DNA from: an uncultured Clostridia bacterium
GTDB lineage: Bacteria > Bacillota > Clostridia > Oscillospirales > Ruminococcaceae
NCBI GenBank assembly: GCA_947627465.1
Contig: CANQWD010000021.1
Coordinates: forward strand, 1-46,718
DNA length: 46,718 nt
Direction of reading: 5' to 3'
Shown here: positions 16,637-23,876 of the stretch, piece by piece
How positions within the stretch are numbered: the first letter of the stretch is position 1
How the letters are laid out: each line of letters starts with the position of its first letter
The notes under the pieces: generated by a model
Database searches by the model: none
What the model saw: the letters and a program-made list of their open reading frames with translations, nothing else
What the model was told of the DNA's origin: nothing
Made by a program: the position numbers and the translations under genes

Positions 16637-17938
16637 TTAAATAGTGGCAAAAGCCTTGTCGAGCGCCGCGATAAGGTCGTCGGCGTTTTCTATTCCTATC
16701 GACAGGCGAATGGTGCTCTGTTTTATTCCTTGCTCCTCAAGCTCCTTGTCGCTGAGCTGAGCGTGAGTGGTGGAGGCGGGGTGGATAACGAGCGATTTTA
16801 CGTCCGCGACGTTCGCCAAAAGCGAGAATATTTCAAGGTTGTCTATGAACTTCATAGCCTCTGCCGCGCCGCCTTTTACCTCAAACGTGAATATCGAGCC
16901 GCCGCCGTTCGGGAAGTGTTTTTGATACAGCGCGTGGGTGGGTTCGCTTGGCAGAGACGGGTGATGAACAGCCGCAACTTTCGGATTTTTCGCAAGATAG
17001 TTCACAATTTTGAGCGCGTTTTGAACGTGGCGTTCTACGCGGAGCGAAAGCGTTTCCAAGCCCTGCAGGAAAATAAACGCGTGGAACGGAGAGAGCGTCG
17101 CGCCTGTGTCTCGGAGCAGTATGGCGCGAATGTAAGTTACGAACGCTGCCGCGCCGACGTCTTTTGCAAACGAAACTCCGTGATAAGACGGGTTCGGTTC
17201 GGTGAGCCACGGGAATTTTCCGTTAGGGGATAAGCCGTCGGCATTTCCTGTCCAATCGAACTTGCCGCCGTCGATGATAATGCCGCCGATCGCCGTGCCG
17301 TGACCGCCGATAAATTTCGTCGCCGAGTGCACCACGATATCCGCGCCGTACTCAATGGGACGGAGCAGATAAGGAGTGGCGAACGTGTTGTCGACCACTA
17401 ACGGAATGCTGTGCTTGTGAGCTATTTTAGCTATTCCTTCTATGTCGGCAACGTTGGAGTTCGGGTTGCCGAGGGTCTCAACGTAAAGAGCTTTCGTTTT
17501 GTCGTCGATAGCTTTTTCAAACTCCTCGGGGTCGGGCTGTACGAACTTTGCAGTTACTCCGAAATCGGGGAGAGTGTGCGCCAGCAAATTATAAGTGCCG
17601 CCGTAAACGGTTTTCGATGATACGATATTTTCTCCCGCGTGCGCCAGCGCCTGAATAACGTAAGTTATCGCCGCCGCTCCCGAAGCCGTCGCCAAAGCCG
17701 CAACTCCGCCCTCAAGCGCTGCGATGCGCCCCTCGAAAACGGACTGCGTGGGGTTGGTCAGTCTGCCGTAGATATTGCCCGCGTCGCGCAGCGCGAACCT
17801 GTCCGCAGCGTGTTGAGAGTTGTGGAAAACATAGCTTGTTGACGCGTAAATCGGAACGGCGCGCGCGTCCGTTGCGGGATCTGGTCTCTCCTGTCCCGCA
17901 TGTATTTGAAGCGTCTCGAATTTGTACTTGTTTGCCAT
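16637..17938 (-). CDS. metY: O-acetylhomoserine sulfhydrylase (O-acetylhomoserine aminocarboxypropyltransferase)
   Basis: This 433-residue Cys/Met-metabolism PLP enzyme makes homocysteine from O-acetyl-L-homoserine and sulfide, a direct sulfhydrylation route to methionine. The N-terminus (FETLQIHAGQ), STSYVF, IYGRLTNPT, the PLP-Lys motif VHSATKFIGGHG and the 50-residue insertion WTGNADGLSPNGKFPWLTEP, which separates MetY from shorter MetB/MetC/MetZ enzymes, are all present. The ATG at 17938 follows GAGAGGT. The consensus promoter is at 18017-18045. The leader contains a perfect stem-loop (17985-18003). No SAM riboswitch or T-box is recognised. Confidence 0.95.
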   Translation of the reverse strand: MANKYKFETLQIHAGQERPDPATDARAVPIYASTSYVFHNSQHAADRFALRDAGNIYGRLTNPTQSVFEGRIAALEGGVAALATASGAAAITYVIQALAHAGENIVSSKTVYGGTYNLLAHTLPDFGVTAKFVQPDPEEFEKAIDDKTKALYVETLGNPNSNVADIEGIAKIAHKHSIPLVVDNTFATPYLLRPIEYGADIVVHSATKFIGGHGTAIGGIIIDGGKFDWTGNADGLSPNGKFPWLTEPNPSYHGVSFAKDVGAAAFVTYIRAILLRDTGATLSPFHAFIFLQGLETLSLRVERHVQNALKIVNYLAKNPKVAAVHHPSLPSEPTHALYQKHFPNGGGSIFTFEVKGGAAEAMKFIDNLEIFSLLANVADVKSLVIHPASTTHAQLSDKELEEQGIKQSTIRLSIGIENADDLIAALDKAFATI

Positions 17939-17984
17939 AGCAGTTTACCTCTCTTTTCTTTCAAATAAATAATTAAAATCCATT

Positions 17985-18003
17985 GCCGAGTGAAACACTC
18001 GGC
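17985..18003 (-). promoter_or_regulatory. metY leader stem-loop
   Basis: GCCGAGTG, a 3-base loop and CACTCGGC: a perfect 8-bp hairpin starting a few bases after the predicted metY start point. Read on the plus strand it is followed by TTTTG and could also terminate plus-strand transcription. Confidence 0.5.
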
Positions 18004-18016
18004 TTTTGTTAATTTA

Positions 18017-18045
18017 AGTATATCACATTATCGCGTATTTGTCAA
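18017..18045 (-). promoter_or_regulatory. metY promoter
   Basis: On the minus strand: TTGACA (18045-18040), a 17-bp spacer and TATACT (18022-18017). Confidence 0.8.
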
Positions 18046-18179
18046 ATTCTTTTAAATTATAGATATCTATCGATTTTATCAATATGCGGTTGTGAAAAGA
18101 CTTCCCTGTCTGCGGCGGGGAAAATTATCTGTATTTTTGTTCTTTCTTCACTGTGTGGGGAAACCTATCCGAATGCGTG

Positions 18180-18208
18180 TTCTCTCCCCCGCGCAGCGGG
18201 GGAGAGAA
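18180..18208. repeat. C-rich palindromic repeat, copy R3
   Basis: TTCTCTCCCCCGC, GCA, GCGGGGGAGAGAA: a perfect 13-bp stem 43 bases beyond the stop of the minus-strand protease gene and upstream of the metY promoter. Unlike R1, R2 and R4, it lies between two genes of the same strand. Confidence 0.85.
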
Positions 18209-18251
18209 CGCGCTCTTTAATTCAAAACAAAAATTCGGGCGCATTAACGCT

Positions 18252-18788
18252 TTAACGATAATTTTTGATATACTCCGAAAAGATCCCCGCAACTTTCTTT
18301 TCGTCGGCGCTCGGGCGAAATCCGCCGCGTTCGCGCTCGGCAAGTCTCGACACGCTTATTTCGGCGGCTTGACGGGATATCCCGCAAATCCGCAGTATCT
18401 CCTCCGCGTTAGTCACTCCGCATTCGTGAAGCACAACGGCGGGTGCGAGAAGCTCCGCGGCAAACCGTTCGGCGGCGCGTTCCTCATGGATCGATATCTT
18501 TGAAATATCCAAATGCCCCAAAACGCAGTGCGCCAGCTCGTGGGCGGCGGTGAAGCGCCGCCGGCGTTCTCCGCAAGCGTTTTTGTTCAGCGCGATGCAA
18601 TAAATTTCGCCGCTTTTAAAGCAAAATCCGAGCGGCGACCGCGCGTACAGTTCCGAAAGCTCCATACCCAAAAAATCCGCGGCGGCGCTGTAGTCCACCA
18701 CTTTTATCCCGAGCGCAGATGCTGTCGAAACGGGGCTTACGGGCAGACGGCAAACGTCCGCTTTTACGTATATTTCCGAAAACGTCAT
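18252..18788 (-). CDS. ImmA/IrrE-family metallopeptidase
   Basis: The 178-residue protein carries the zinc-protease motif AAHELAHCVLGH (HExxH) near residues 100-111, with FAAELLAPA downstream, as in ImmA of ICEBs1 and IrrE of Deinococcus. Such proteases cleave a partner XRE repressor to induce the genes it silences. The ATG at 18788 overlaps the XRE stop by four bases (ATGA), so the pair is translationally coupled and almost certainly forms a repressor/anti-repressor module. An upstream in-frame extension was rejected because it lies entirely inside the XRE gene. It ends the three-gene minus-strand cassette. Confidence 0.88.
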   Translation of the reverse strand: MTFSEIYVKADVCRLPVSPVSTASALGIKVVDYSAAADFLGMELSELYARSPLGFCFKSGEIYCIALNKNACGERRRRFTAAHELAHCVLGHLDISKISIHEERAAERFAAELLAPAVVLHECGVTNAEEILRICGISRQAAEISVSRLAERERGGFRPSADEKKVAGIFSEYIKNYR

Positions 18789-19207
18789 TTTCGACCTCCG
18801 TTGTAGTCGGGCAAGTCCAGAACGCTTTTGATCTTGCTTGAGCGCCGTATAAGCGGTTCGTTGGAGCCGCCTTTTCGAGCGGCTGACGGAAGTTCTTCGG
18901 ACAGCGTTCTTTGAAGCTCCGTCTCGGCGAGACTTTCCACTGAAATTTTCCCGCGTTCGTCCAATTGTCCGAATTTGCTTAACAGTTCTTTTTCGCGCGG
19001 TGACAGCGACCGCCCGTCTCCCAAAAGTTCGTTCGGCGAGCATTCCAAAGCGTCGAAAAGTCGCATGAGCACTTCCTCTTTAGGAAAACTTAAGCCGTGT
19101 TCGTAGTTTCCGACGGCGGACGGCGTTACGCCGAGTTTGAGCGCCAGCGCGCCCTGCGTCATACCGAGACTTTTCCGCAGAGTTTTTATTTTATTTCCTA
19201 TTTCCAT
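18785..19207 (-). CDS. XRE-family transcriptional repressor
   Basis: The 140-residue protein has an N-terminal Cro/CI helix-turn-helix (IKTLRKSLGMTQGALALKLG, then VTPSAVGNYEHGLSFPKEEVLMRLFDAL) at about residues 5-60. A charged helical C-terminal part follows, probably for dimerisation and recognition by the protease encoded next. The start is 2 bases after the upstream gene's stop. A perfect 15-bp palindrome inside the cassette promoter (19675-19689) is the likely operator. Confidence 0.9.
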   Translation of the reverse strand: MEIGNKIKTLRKSLGMTQGALALKLGVTPSAVGNYEHGLSFPKEEVLMRLFDALECSPNELLGDGRSLSPREKELLSKFGQLDERGKISVESLAETELQRTLSEELPSAARKGGSNEPLIRRSSKIKSVLDLPDYNGGRK

Positions 19208-19208
19208 A

Positions 19209-19628
19209 TCATTCTCCCGCCGCGCGATTTTCGGTTTTGCTTACCGCGCCGTTCATATAACGCGCCACCAGCTTATTTATCGCGCTTTTTCTAAGATTAA
19301 ATACCATGCGTTCGCTTAGGTACATGGTCTCCGAGACCGCCCGCCAGTCCTTGGCGAGTATGTAATACTGATAAAGAACCGTGCGTTCGTTTCCCGAAAG
19401 ATTGTCAAGCAGATTGAGCGCCTCGTTTTTTCTGTCTACCGCGAGGTCGATAGAGGCGTTCAGTCTTTTTTCCAGCTTCGCGAGTTTTTCGGCGATTTTT
19501 ATTGAGTATTCAAGCGGTCTGCCGGGAAGCTTCGCTATTCTGTGCAGTCTCTCGATATGCTCTGTTTCCGCTTGTATCGCCAATTCGGATTGTCTCGCCG
19601 CTTTCAGCTTGTCCATGAAATTTATCAT
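19209..19628 (-). CDS. sigma-70 region 4-like / phage-type transcriptional activator
   Basis: The 139-residue protein is mostly helical. Residues about 1-85 look like coiled coil rich in Ala, Glu and Lys. A C-terminal segment (NERTVLYQYYILAKDWRAVSE, then LSERMVFNLRKSAINKL) resembles the sigma-70 region 4 helix-turn-helix of ArpU/RinA-type phage late regulators. The ATG at 19628, with CGGAGTG about 7 bases upstream, is chosen because earlier Met codons either lack a ribosome site or lie before the predicted transcript start (about 19661). First gene of the sigma-like/XRE/protease cassette. What it activates is unknown. Confidence 0.65.
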   Translation of the reverse strand: MINFMDKLKAARQSELAIQAETEHIERLHRIAKLPGRPLEYSIKIAEKLAKLEKRLNASIDLAVDRKNEALNLLDNLSGNERTVLYQYYILAKDWRAVSETMYLSERMVFNLRKSAINKLVARYMNGAVSKTENRAAGE

Positions 19629-19667
19629 ATTTGTCACTCCGTTCATATTATAATTACCTGTGAACAT

Positions 19668-19697
19668 ATTATACCACAAGTTCCTTGTGATTGTCAA
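19668..19697 (-). promoter_or_regulatory. cassette promoter with internal palindromic operator
   Basis: On the minus strand: TTGACA (19697-19692), an 18-bp spacer and TATAAT (19673-19668). The perfect palindrome CACAAGTTCCTTGTG (19675-19689) fills the spacer, so a bound dimer would block RNA polymerase. The downstream XRE protein is the natural candidate. Confidence 0.8.
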
Positions 19698-19930
19698 TAG
19701 GTTTTTTCATTTTTTTAAATTTTTCTGAATTTTTTTGAACAGCGTGTAAATAGTACCGCTAAAATATAAGAACATCTCCGAAAACCGTAATTTTTATATG
19801 CGGTTTTGCGGCGCGGCGTTTACTTAACCGAAATAGGTATTGAAACCGCCGTTCATACAGTCGGCTGTTCCGCGCCGCGATAAAAAATGCTCTTTTCGTG
19901 GGTGCTTTGCGAAATTTTTTGTTTTTTCTA
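19698..19930. other. intergenic with long inverted repeat, no gene seen
   Basis: GCGGCGCGG near 19807 and CCGCGCCGC near 19871 are complementary arms about 55 bases apart. No open frame or promoter is convincing. Homopolymer T/A tracts lie at 19700-19735. Confidence 0.4.
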
Positions 19931-19959
19931 TTGAAAATTTCGGCGAATTGTGATACAAT
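19931..19959 (+). promoter_or_regulatory. lysC promoter
   Basis: TTGAAA at 19931-19936, a 17-bp spacer and TACAAT at 19954-19959. The leader to the start codon is about 160 bases. Confidence 0.65.
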
Positions 19960-20030
19960 ATAATATATATGTTCAAAAGAGTAACGCCAAAACGCGTTTT
20001 ACGGAGAGCACAAATATACAAGGAAGCCCT

Positions 20031-20093
20031 GATCAAATCCGGATGTACGCATTTCGCTTGCAGATCTGCGCTCTTGATTTGATCGGCATTTCC
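20031..20093 (+). promoter_or_regulatory. structured leader of lysC
   Basis: GATCAAATC (near 20032) and GATTTGATC (near 20083) form a perfect 9-bp stem enclosing about 42 bases with further pairing (GCAGATCTGC). It does not match the lysine riboswitch core I know, and no terminator T run follows. Confidence 0.4.
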
Positions 20094-20124
20094 ATAATTC
20101 GTAACATAAAGAAAGGTTGATACT

Positions 20125-21450
20125 ATGAGCAAAGTAGTAAAATTCGGCGGCAGTTCGCTTGCCGACGCAAAACAGTTTAAGAAGGTCGCGGAGATAATCA
20201 AAGCCGACCCCGAGCGCGTTTATGTTGTTCCCAGCGCCCCCGGCAAGCGCTTTAAGGACGACACCAAGGTAACGGATCTGTTGTATCAGTGCTATGAGCG
20301 CGTTCTTACGGGCGAGGATTTCGCCAAAGCGTTCGCGCCCGTTCGCGCCCGTTACGACGAGATCATCAAGGAGCTGAACCTTACGGTATCTCTCGAGGAA
20401 GAATACGTTAAGATCGGACAGAATTTCAGAGCGGGCGCTAACCGCGACTACGCGGCTTCGCGCGGCGAGTACCTCAACGGTATTCTGCTGGCGAATTATC
20501 TCGGTTATTCGTTCGTTGACGCGGCAAAGGGCATTTTCTTCGACCACAAGGGCAACTTCGACGCGGACGTTACAAACGCCTGTCTCGGCGCTATTCTCGA
20601 AAAGCTGCCCAACGCCGTTATCCCGGGCTTTTACGGTGCGCTGCCCGACGGCACTGTAAAAACGTTCTCACGCGGCGGCTCGGACTTTACCGGCTCTGTA
20701 GTCGCGAAAGCGGTAGGCGCGTCGCTTTACGAAAACTGGACGGACGTTTCGGGATTTTTGGTAGCCGACCCGAGAATTGTCGATAACCCCGCGGGTATCG
20801 AGGTCATCACCTATTCCGAACTCCGCGAACTTTCTTATATGGGCGCGGGAGTGCTCCACGAGGACGCTATCTTCCCCGTAAGAAGCGCGAATATTCCAAT
20901 AAACATCAAGAACACCAACGCTCCCGAGGACGCGGGCACGCTTATCGTACCGACAGCCGACAACAAGACAAAGTATCTTGTAACGGGTATCGCGGGCAAA
21001 AAGGATTTTTCCGCTATTTCGATCGAAAAGGACAGACTGAACAGCGAACAGGGCTTTATGCGCCGTATGCTTCAGGTTCTGGAAAATCACGGCGTGTTCC
21101 CCGAGCACATGCCCACGGGTATTGACACGGTGTCCGTAGTCGTAAACTCCAAGGAACTCGGGCAGGGCATTAACCGCGAGAAGCTTGTGAACCGCCTTAA
21201 AGACGTGCTTCGTCCCGACCATTTTGAGATAATCGACGGGCTTGCGCTTATCGCGGTCGTGGGGCGCGGAATGAAGTCCAAAAAGGGTACCGCGACCCGC
21301 GTGTTCGCCGCGCTTTCCCACGCGGAGATAAACGTCCGTATGATAGACCAAGGCTCCTCCGAGCTTAACATCATCGTCGGCATTGACGAAAAGGATTTTG
21401 AAAAGGCTATCCGCGTTATTTACGACGTGTTTATTTTAAGCGAACAGTAA
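20125..21450 (+). CDS. lysC: aspartate kinase
   Basis: The 441-residue enzyme phosphorylates aspartate, the entry to lysine, threonine, methionine and diaminopimelate synthesis. The N-terminal kinase domain shows VVKFGGSSLADAK, the FSRGGSDFTGS catalytic loop and WTDVSGFLVADPR. Two C-terminal ACT domains (from about residue 290, ending with RMIDQGSSELNIIVGI) are the usual allosteric site for lysine and/or threonine. This longer monofunctional form is the one common in Clostridia. The ATG at 20125 follows AAAGAAAGG. The long leader suggests regulation before translation. A GNAT fusion gene follows after 17 bases. Confidence 0.95.
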   Translation: MSKVVKFGGSSLADAKQFKKVAEIIKADPERVYVVPSAPGKRFKDDTKVTDLLYQCYERVLTGEDFAKAFAPVRARYDEIIKELNLTVSLEEEYVKIGQNFRAGANRDYAASRGEYLNGILLANYLGYSFVDAAKGIFFDHKGNFDADVTNACLGAILEKLPNAVIPGFYGALPDGTVKTFSRGGSDFTGSVVAKAVGASLYENWTDVSGFLVADPRIVDNPAGIEVITYSELRELSYMGAGVLHEDAIFPVRSANIPINIKNTNAPEDAGTLIVPTADNKTKYLVTGIAGKKDFSAISIEKDRLNSEQGFMRRMLQVLENHGVFPEHMPTGIDTVSVVVNSKELGQGINREKLVNRLKDVLRPDHFEIIDGLALIAVVGRGMKSKKGTATRVFAALSHAEINVRMIDQGSSELNIIVGIDEKDFEKAIRVIYDVFILSEQ

Positions 21451-21467
21451 TTGAGGAGAACGGCGTT

Positions 21468-22943
21468 TTGGATTATTTAATAAGAGAAATGTCGCCGCGC
21501 GAATATCCCTTGCTTGCGGACTTTCTGTACGAAGCGATATTTATACCCGAGGGCGCGGAAAAACCGCCGCGCGGTATTATCGAGCAAGAGGAACTGCAGG
21601 TCTATATAAAGGATTTCGGAGAACGTGCGAGCGATTTCTGCCTTGTTGCAGAAGTCGGCAGCAAAGCAGTCGGCGCGTGCTGGGTCAGAATTATGGACGA
21701 CTACGGGCATATCGACAACGAAACGCCGTCTTTTGCCATTTCTCTTTATGAAGAATACCGAGGGCACGGCATAGGCACCAAACTTATGCGGAGAATGCTC
21801 ACGCTGTTAAAGTTGAACGGTTATAAACGCGCGTCTCTTGCCGTGCAAAAAGAAAACTACGCCGTGAAGATGTACAAAAAGGTCGGCTTTAAGATCGTCG
21901 GCGAGAACGAGCAGGAGTTTATAATGCTCTGCGAATTGCAGATCGAGGAGAAAATGTCATACGCCGAGGATTTTAAACGCGTTATTTTCGGTTTCGCGAA
22001 GGACGTTGAGAGATATTTGTCGGGCGATAAAGCCGACTACGTTTACCGCGCCGAAAAAGACAGGGAGCGCGGAACGTTTGATAAAAACTACTCTAACCGT
22101 TCGCGTTTGTGTTGGGCTTTGGAGTACGATGTGTGCGAAGTTCCCGATAAGTTCGGGCTTGTCCGCGAGTTGTTCCTTGAAGAGCTGAAAGACCGCGAGA
22201 CCAACTCATTTCAAGGAATAGGCGAAAATCTCGAAACGCTTACGAGCCTGCTCCTACAGCTCGGCGAACCGAAAGACAGCGAGCTTTTCGTCCGCGCGAA
22301 AAACGCGAATTTCGACTGCGCGTGCGGTTACGAGCCGCGTATAATTAAGGCAACTCCGTTTGAGGAACTGCCGCGCCGTTACTGCATAGAAACTCTCTTT
22401 GAATTGGGCGAGGAAGAATTGGCGATAAAGCTCACTGACGAATTTAAGTCGGAAGCCGCGACTTATGAGGACTTCAAAGATATTCTCTCTGTTTCAAAGT
22501 GGGCTACACATCGTGAGGTTGACCTACGATCATTCGGCGACCGCGAGTTCGCGGTAACGGGTATTTACGAGCTGTATCAAAAATCGCCCGAGAGTTTTGA
22601 CAAATTCGACGCGTTTTCCGCTGCGAACGATTACGCGGAATTGCTTATCGAAAAGGGCGATATTGCGGCGGCGCTTGACGTTTTCAATAAGAATAGGGAA
22701 ACGCTGAAAAAGTTCGGGCGCGGGTTTTATAAACTTGGAGCAAAGCTGATATCGGGAAGCGCGGAAAATCCCGAGAAGATATGGGCGGAAATTCTGCCGC
22801 ATATTAAAGAGGACTTGAAGCACAATATGGTCGCGCCGATATACCGCGATGTAATGCTCTCCGCCGCGGAGCTGTCGGGAGATAGGGATATGCTGAAAGA
22901 ATTGGAGCGGTATTTCAAAAAACGCGAACAGGAGAAATTATGA
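21468..22943 (+). CDS. GNAT acetyltransferase fused to an uncharacterised helical domain
   Basis: The 491-residue protein has an N-terminal GNAT domain (about 1-160): ACWVRIMDDYGH strand, acetyl-CoA loop EEYRGHGIGTKLMRRML and NYAVKMYKKVGF. Residues about 165-491 are highly charged and helical. They contain repeated Leu/Glu patterns, reminiscent of TPR-like solenoids, and a lone CAC pair, but no family I recognise. The TTG start at 21468 follows TTGAGGAGAA. Its end overlaps thyA by four bases (ATGA), and it starts 17 bases after lysC. The acetylation target is unknown. Confidence 0.75.
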   Translation: MDYLIREMSPREYPLLADFLYEAIFIPEGAEKPPRGIIEQEELQVYIKDFGERASDFCLVAEVGSKAVGACWVRIMDDYGHIDNETPSFAISLYEEYRGHGIGTKLMRRMLTLLKLNGYKRASLAVQKENYAVKMYKKVGFKIVGENEQEFIMLCELQIEEKMSYAEDFKRVIFGFAKDVERYLSGDKADYVYRAEKDRERGTFDKNYSNRSRLCWALEYDVCEVPDKFGLVRELFLEELKDRETNSFQGIGENLETLTSLLLQLGEPKDSELFVRAKNANFDCACGYEPRIIKATPFEELPRRYCIETLFELGEEELAIKLTDEFKSEAATYEDFKDILSVSKWATHREVDLRSFGDREFAVTGIYELYQKSPESFDKFDAFSAANDYAELLIEKGDIAAALDVFNKNRETLKKFGRGFYKLGAKLISGSAENPEKIWAEILPHIKEDLKHNMVAPIYRDVMLSAAELSGDRDMLKELERYFKKREQEKL

Positions 22944-23767
22944 GCAAAGCAGACGACATCTTTATACAAAATTGCCGCGATATTTTAGAACACGGTGTTT
23001 CGGACGAGGGCTATGAGGTTCGCCCGAAATGGGATGACGGCACTCCCGCGCACACGATAAAAAAATTCGGGATAGTCAACCGCTACGACCTGTCCGAAGA
23101 GTTCCCGATTATGACGTTACGGCGCGTGTATTACCGTTCCGCGATTGACGAGATCTTGTGGATATATCAGAAACACTCCAACAACGTTCACGAACTTTCT
23201 TCTCACGTGTGGGACGCTTGGGCGGACGAGAACGGCTCTATCGGCAAGGCTTACGGCTATCAGATGAGCGTAAAACACAAGTACCCCGAGGGCGAGTTTA
23301 CGCAGGTCGACAAGGCGCTTTACGATTTAAAGCATAACCCCGTCTCGCGGCGAATACTTCTTAATATGTACAACCACCACGATCTGAACGAAATGGCGCT
23401 TGCTCCGTGCGCGTATTCGTTCACGCTGAACGTCAGCGGAAACAAGCTCAACGCGATACTCAATCAGCGCTCACAGGATATGCTCACCGCCAACAACTGG
23501 AACGTCTGCCAATACGCCGCGCTGCTTATTATGTTCGCGAAGTCGAGCGGATTTGAAGCCGGGGAGCTTGTTCATGTAATAGCGGACGCGCATATCTACG
23601 ACAGGCACGTCGACGCGGTAAAGCGGCTTATCGAAAAAGAGCCTTTTCCCGCGCCCGAAATGAGGGTGGATGATATCACGGATTTCTACAAATTCACCAA
23701 GGAAAGCTTTACGGCGATCGACTACAAATACCACGAATTTACGGATAAGATACCGGTTGCGATTTAA
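22940..23767 (+). CDS. thyA: thymidylate synthase (divergent ThyA type)
   Basis: The 275-residue protein methylates dUMP with methylene-tetrahydrofolate. Conserved landmarks are the nucleophile Cys at about 157 in LAPC, QRSQDML (Arg/Ser/Asp binding dUMP phosphate) and the NWNV Asn that selects uracil. The residue after Cys is Ala (PCAYSF), where classical enzymes have His (PCH), and the loop after QRS is unusual, so it belongs to a divergent branch. The N-terminal region (RYDLSEEFPIMTLRRVY) keeps the folate-site pattern. Its ATG overlaps the GNAT stop. Repeat copy D begins at its stop codon. Confidence 0.88.
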   Translation: MSKADDIFIQNCRDILEHGVSDEGYEVRPKWDDGTPAHTIKKFGIVNRYDLSEEFPIMTLRRVYYRSAIDEILWIYQKHSNNVHELSSHVWDAWADENGSIGKAYGYQMSVKHKYPEGEFTQVDKALYDLKHNPVSRRILLNMYNHHDLNEMALAPCAYSFTLNVSGNKLNAILNQRSQDMLTANNWNVCQYAALLIMFAKSSGFEAGELVHVIADAHIYDRHVDAVKRLIEKEPFPAPEMRVDDITDFYKFTKESFTAIDYKYHEFTDKIPVAI

Positions 23768-23862
23768 GGCAATACCGCACGATTATTGGTCTGTCGGTCA
23801 GCCCCTCTGTCGCTTCGCGACACATTCCCCGTAGAGGGAGACCACGGGCGGCGCTGCCTTAA
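23764..23862. repeat. TTAAGGCAA-family repeat, short 99-bp variant (copy D)
   Basis: Begins TTAAGGCAATACCGCACGA (including the thyA stop codon) and ends GGCGGCGCTGCCTTAA. The termini match the long copies but the interior differs. It contains its own foldback (TCGCTTCGCGA near 23811). Confidence 0.7.
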
Positions 23863-23876
23863 GGAAAGAGAACATT

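Noticed and set aside
17985-18003. metY leader hairpin as a SAM riboswitch
   Set aside because: A single 8-bp hairpin in a roughly 70-nt leader is far too small for any SAM riboswitch class I know.
20043-20120. 25-codon open frame in the lysC leader (possible leader peptide)
   Set aside because: No ribosome site before the ATG, no run of Lys or Thr codons, and the same bases form the leader stem.
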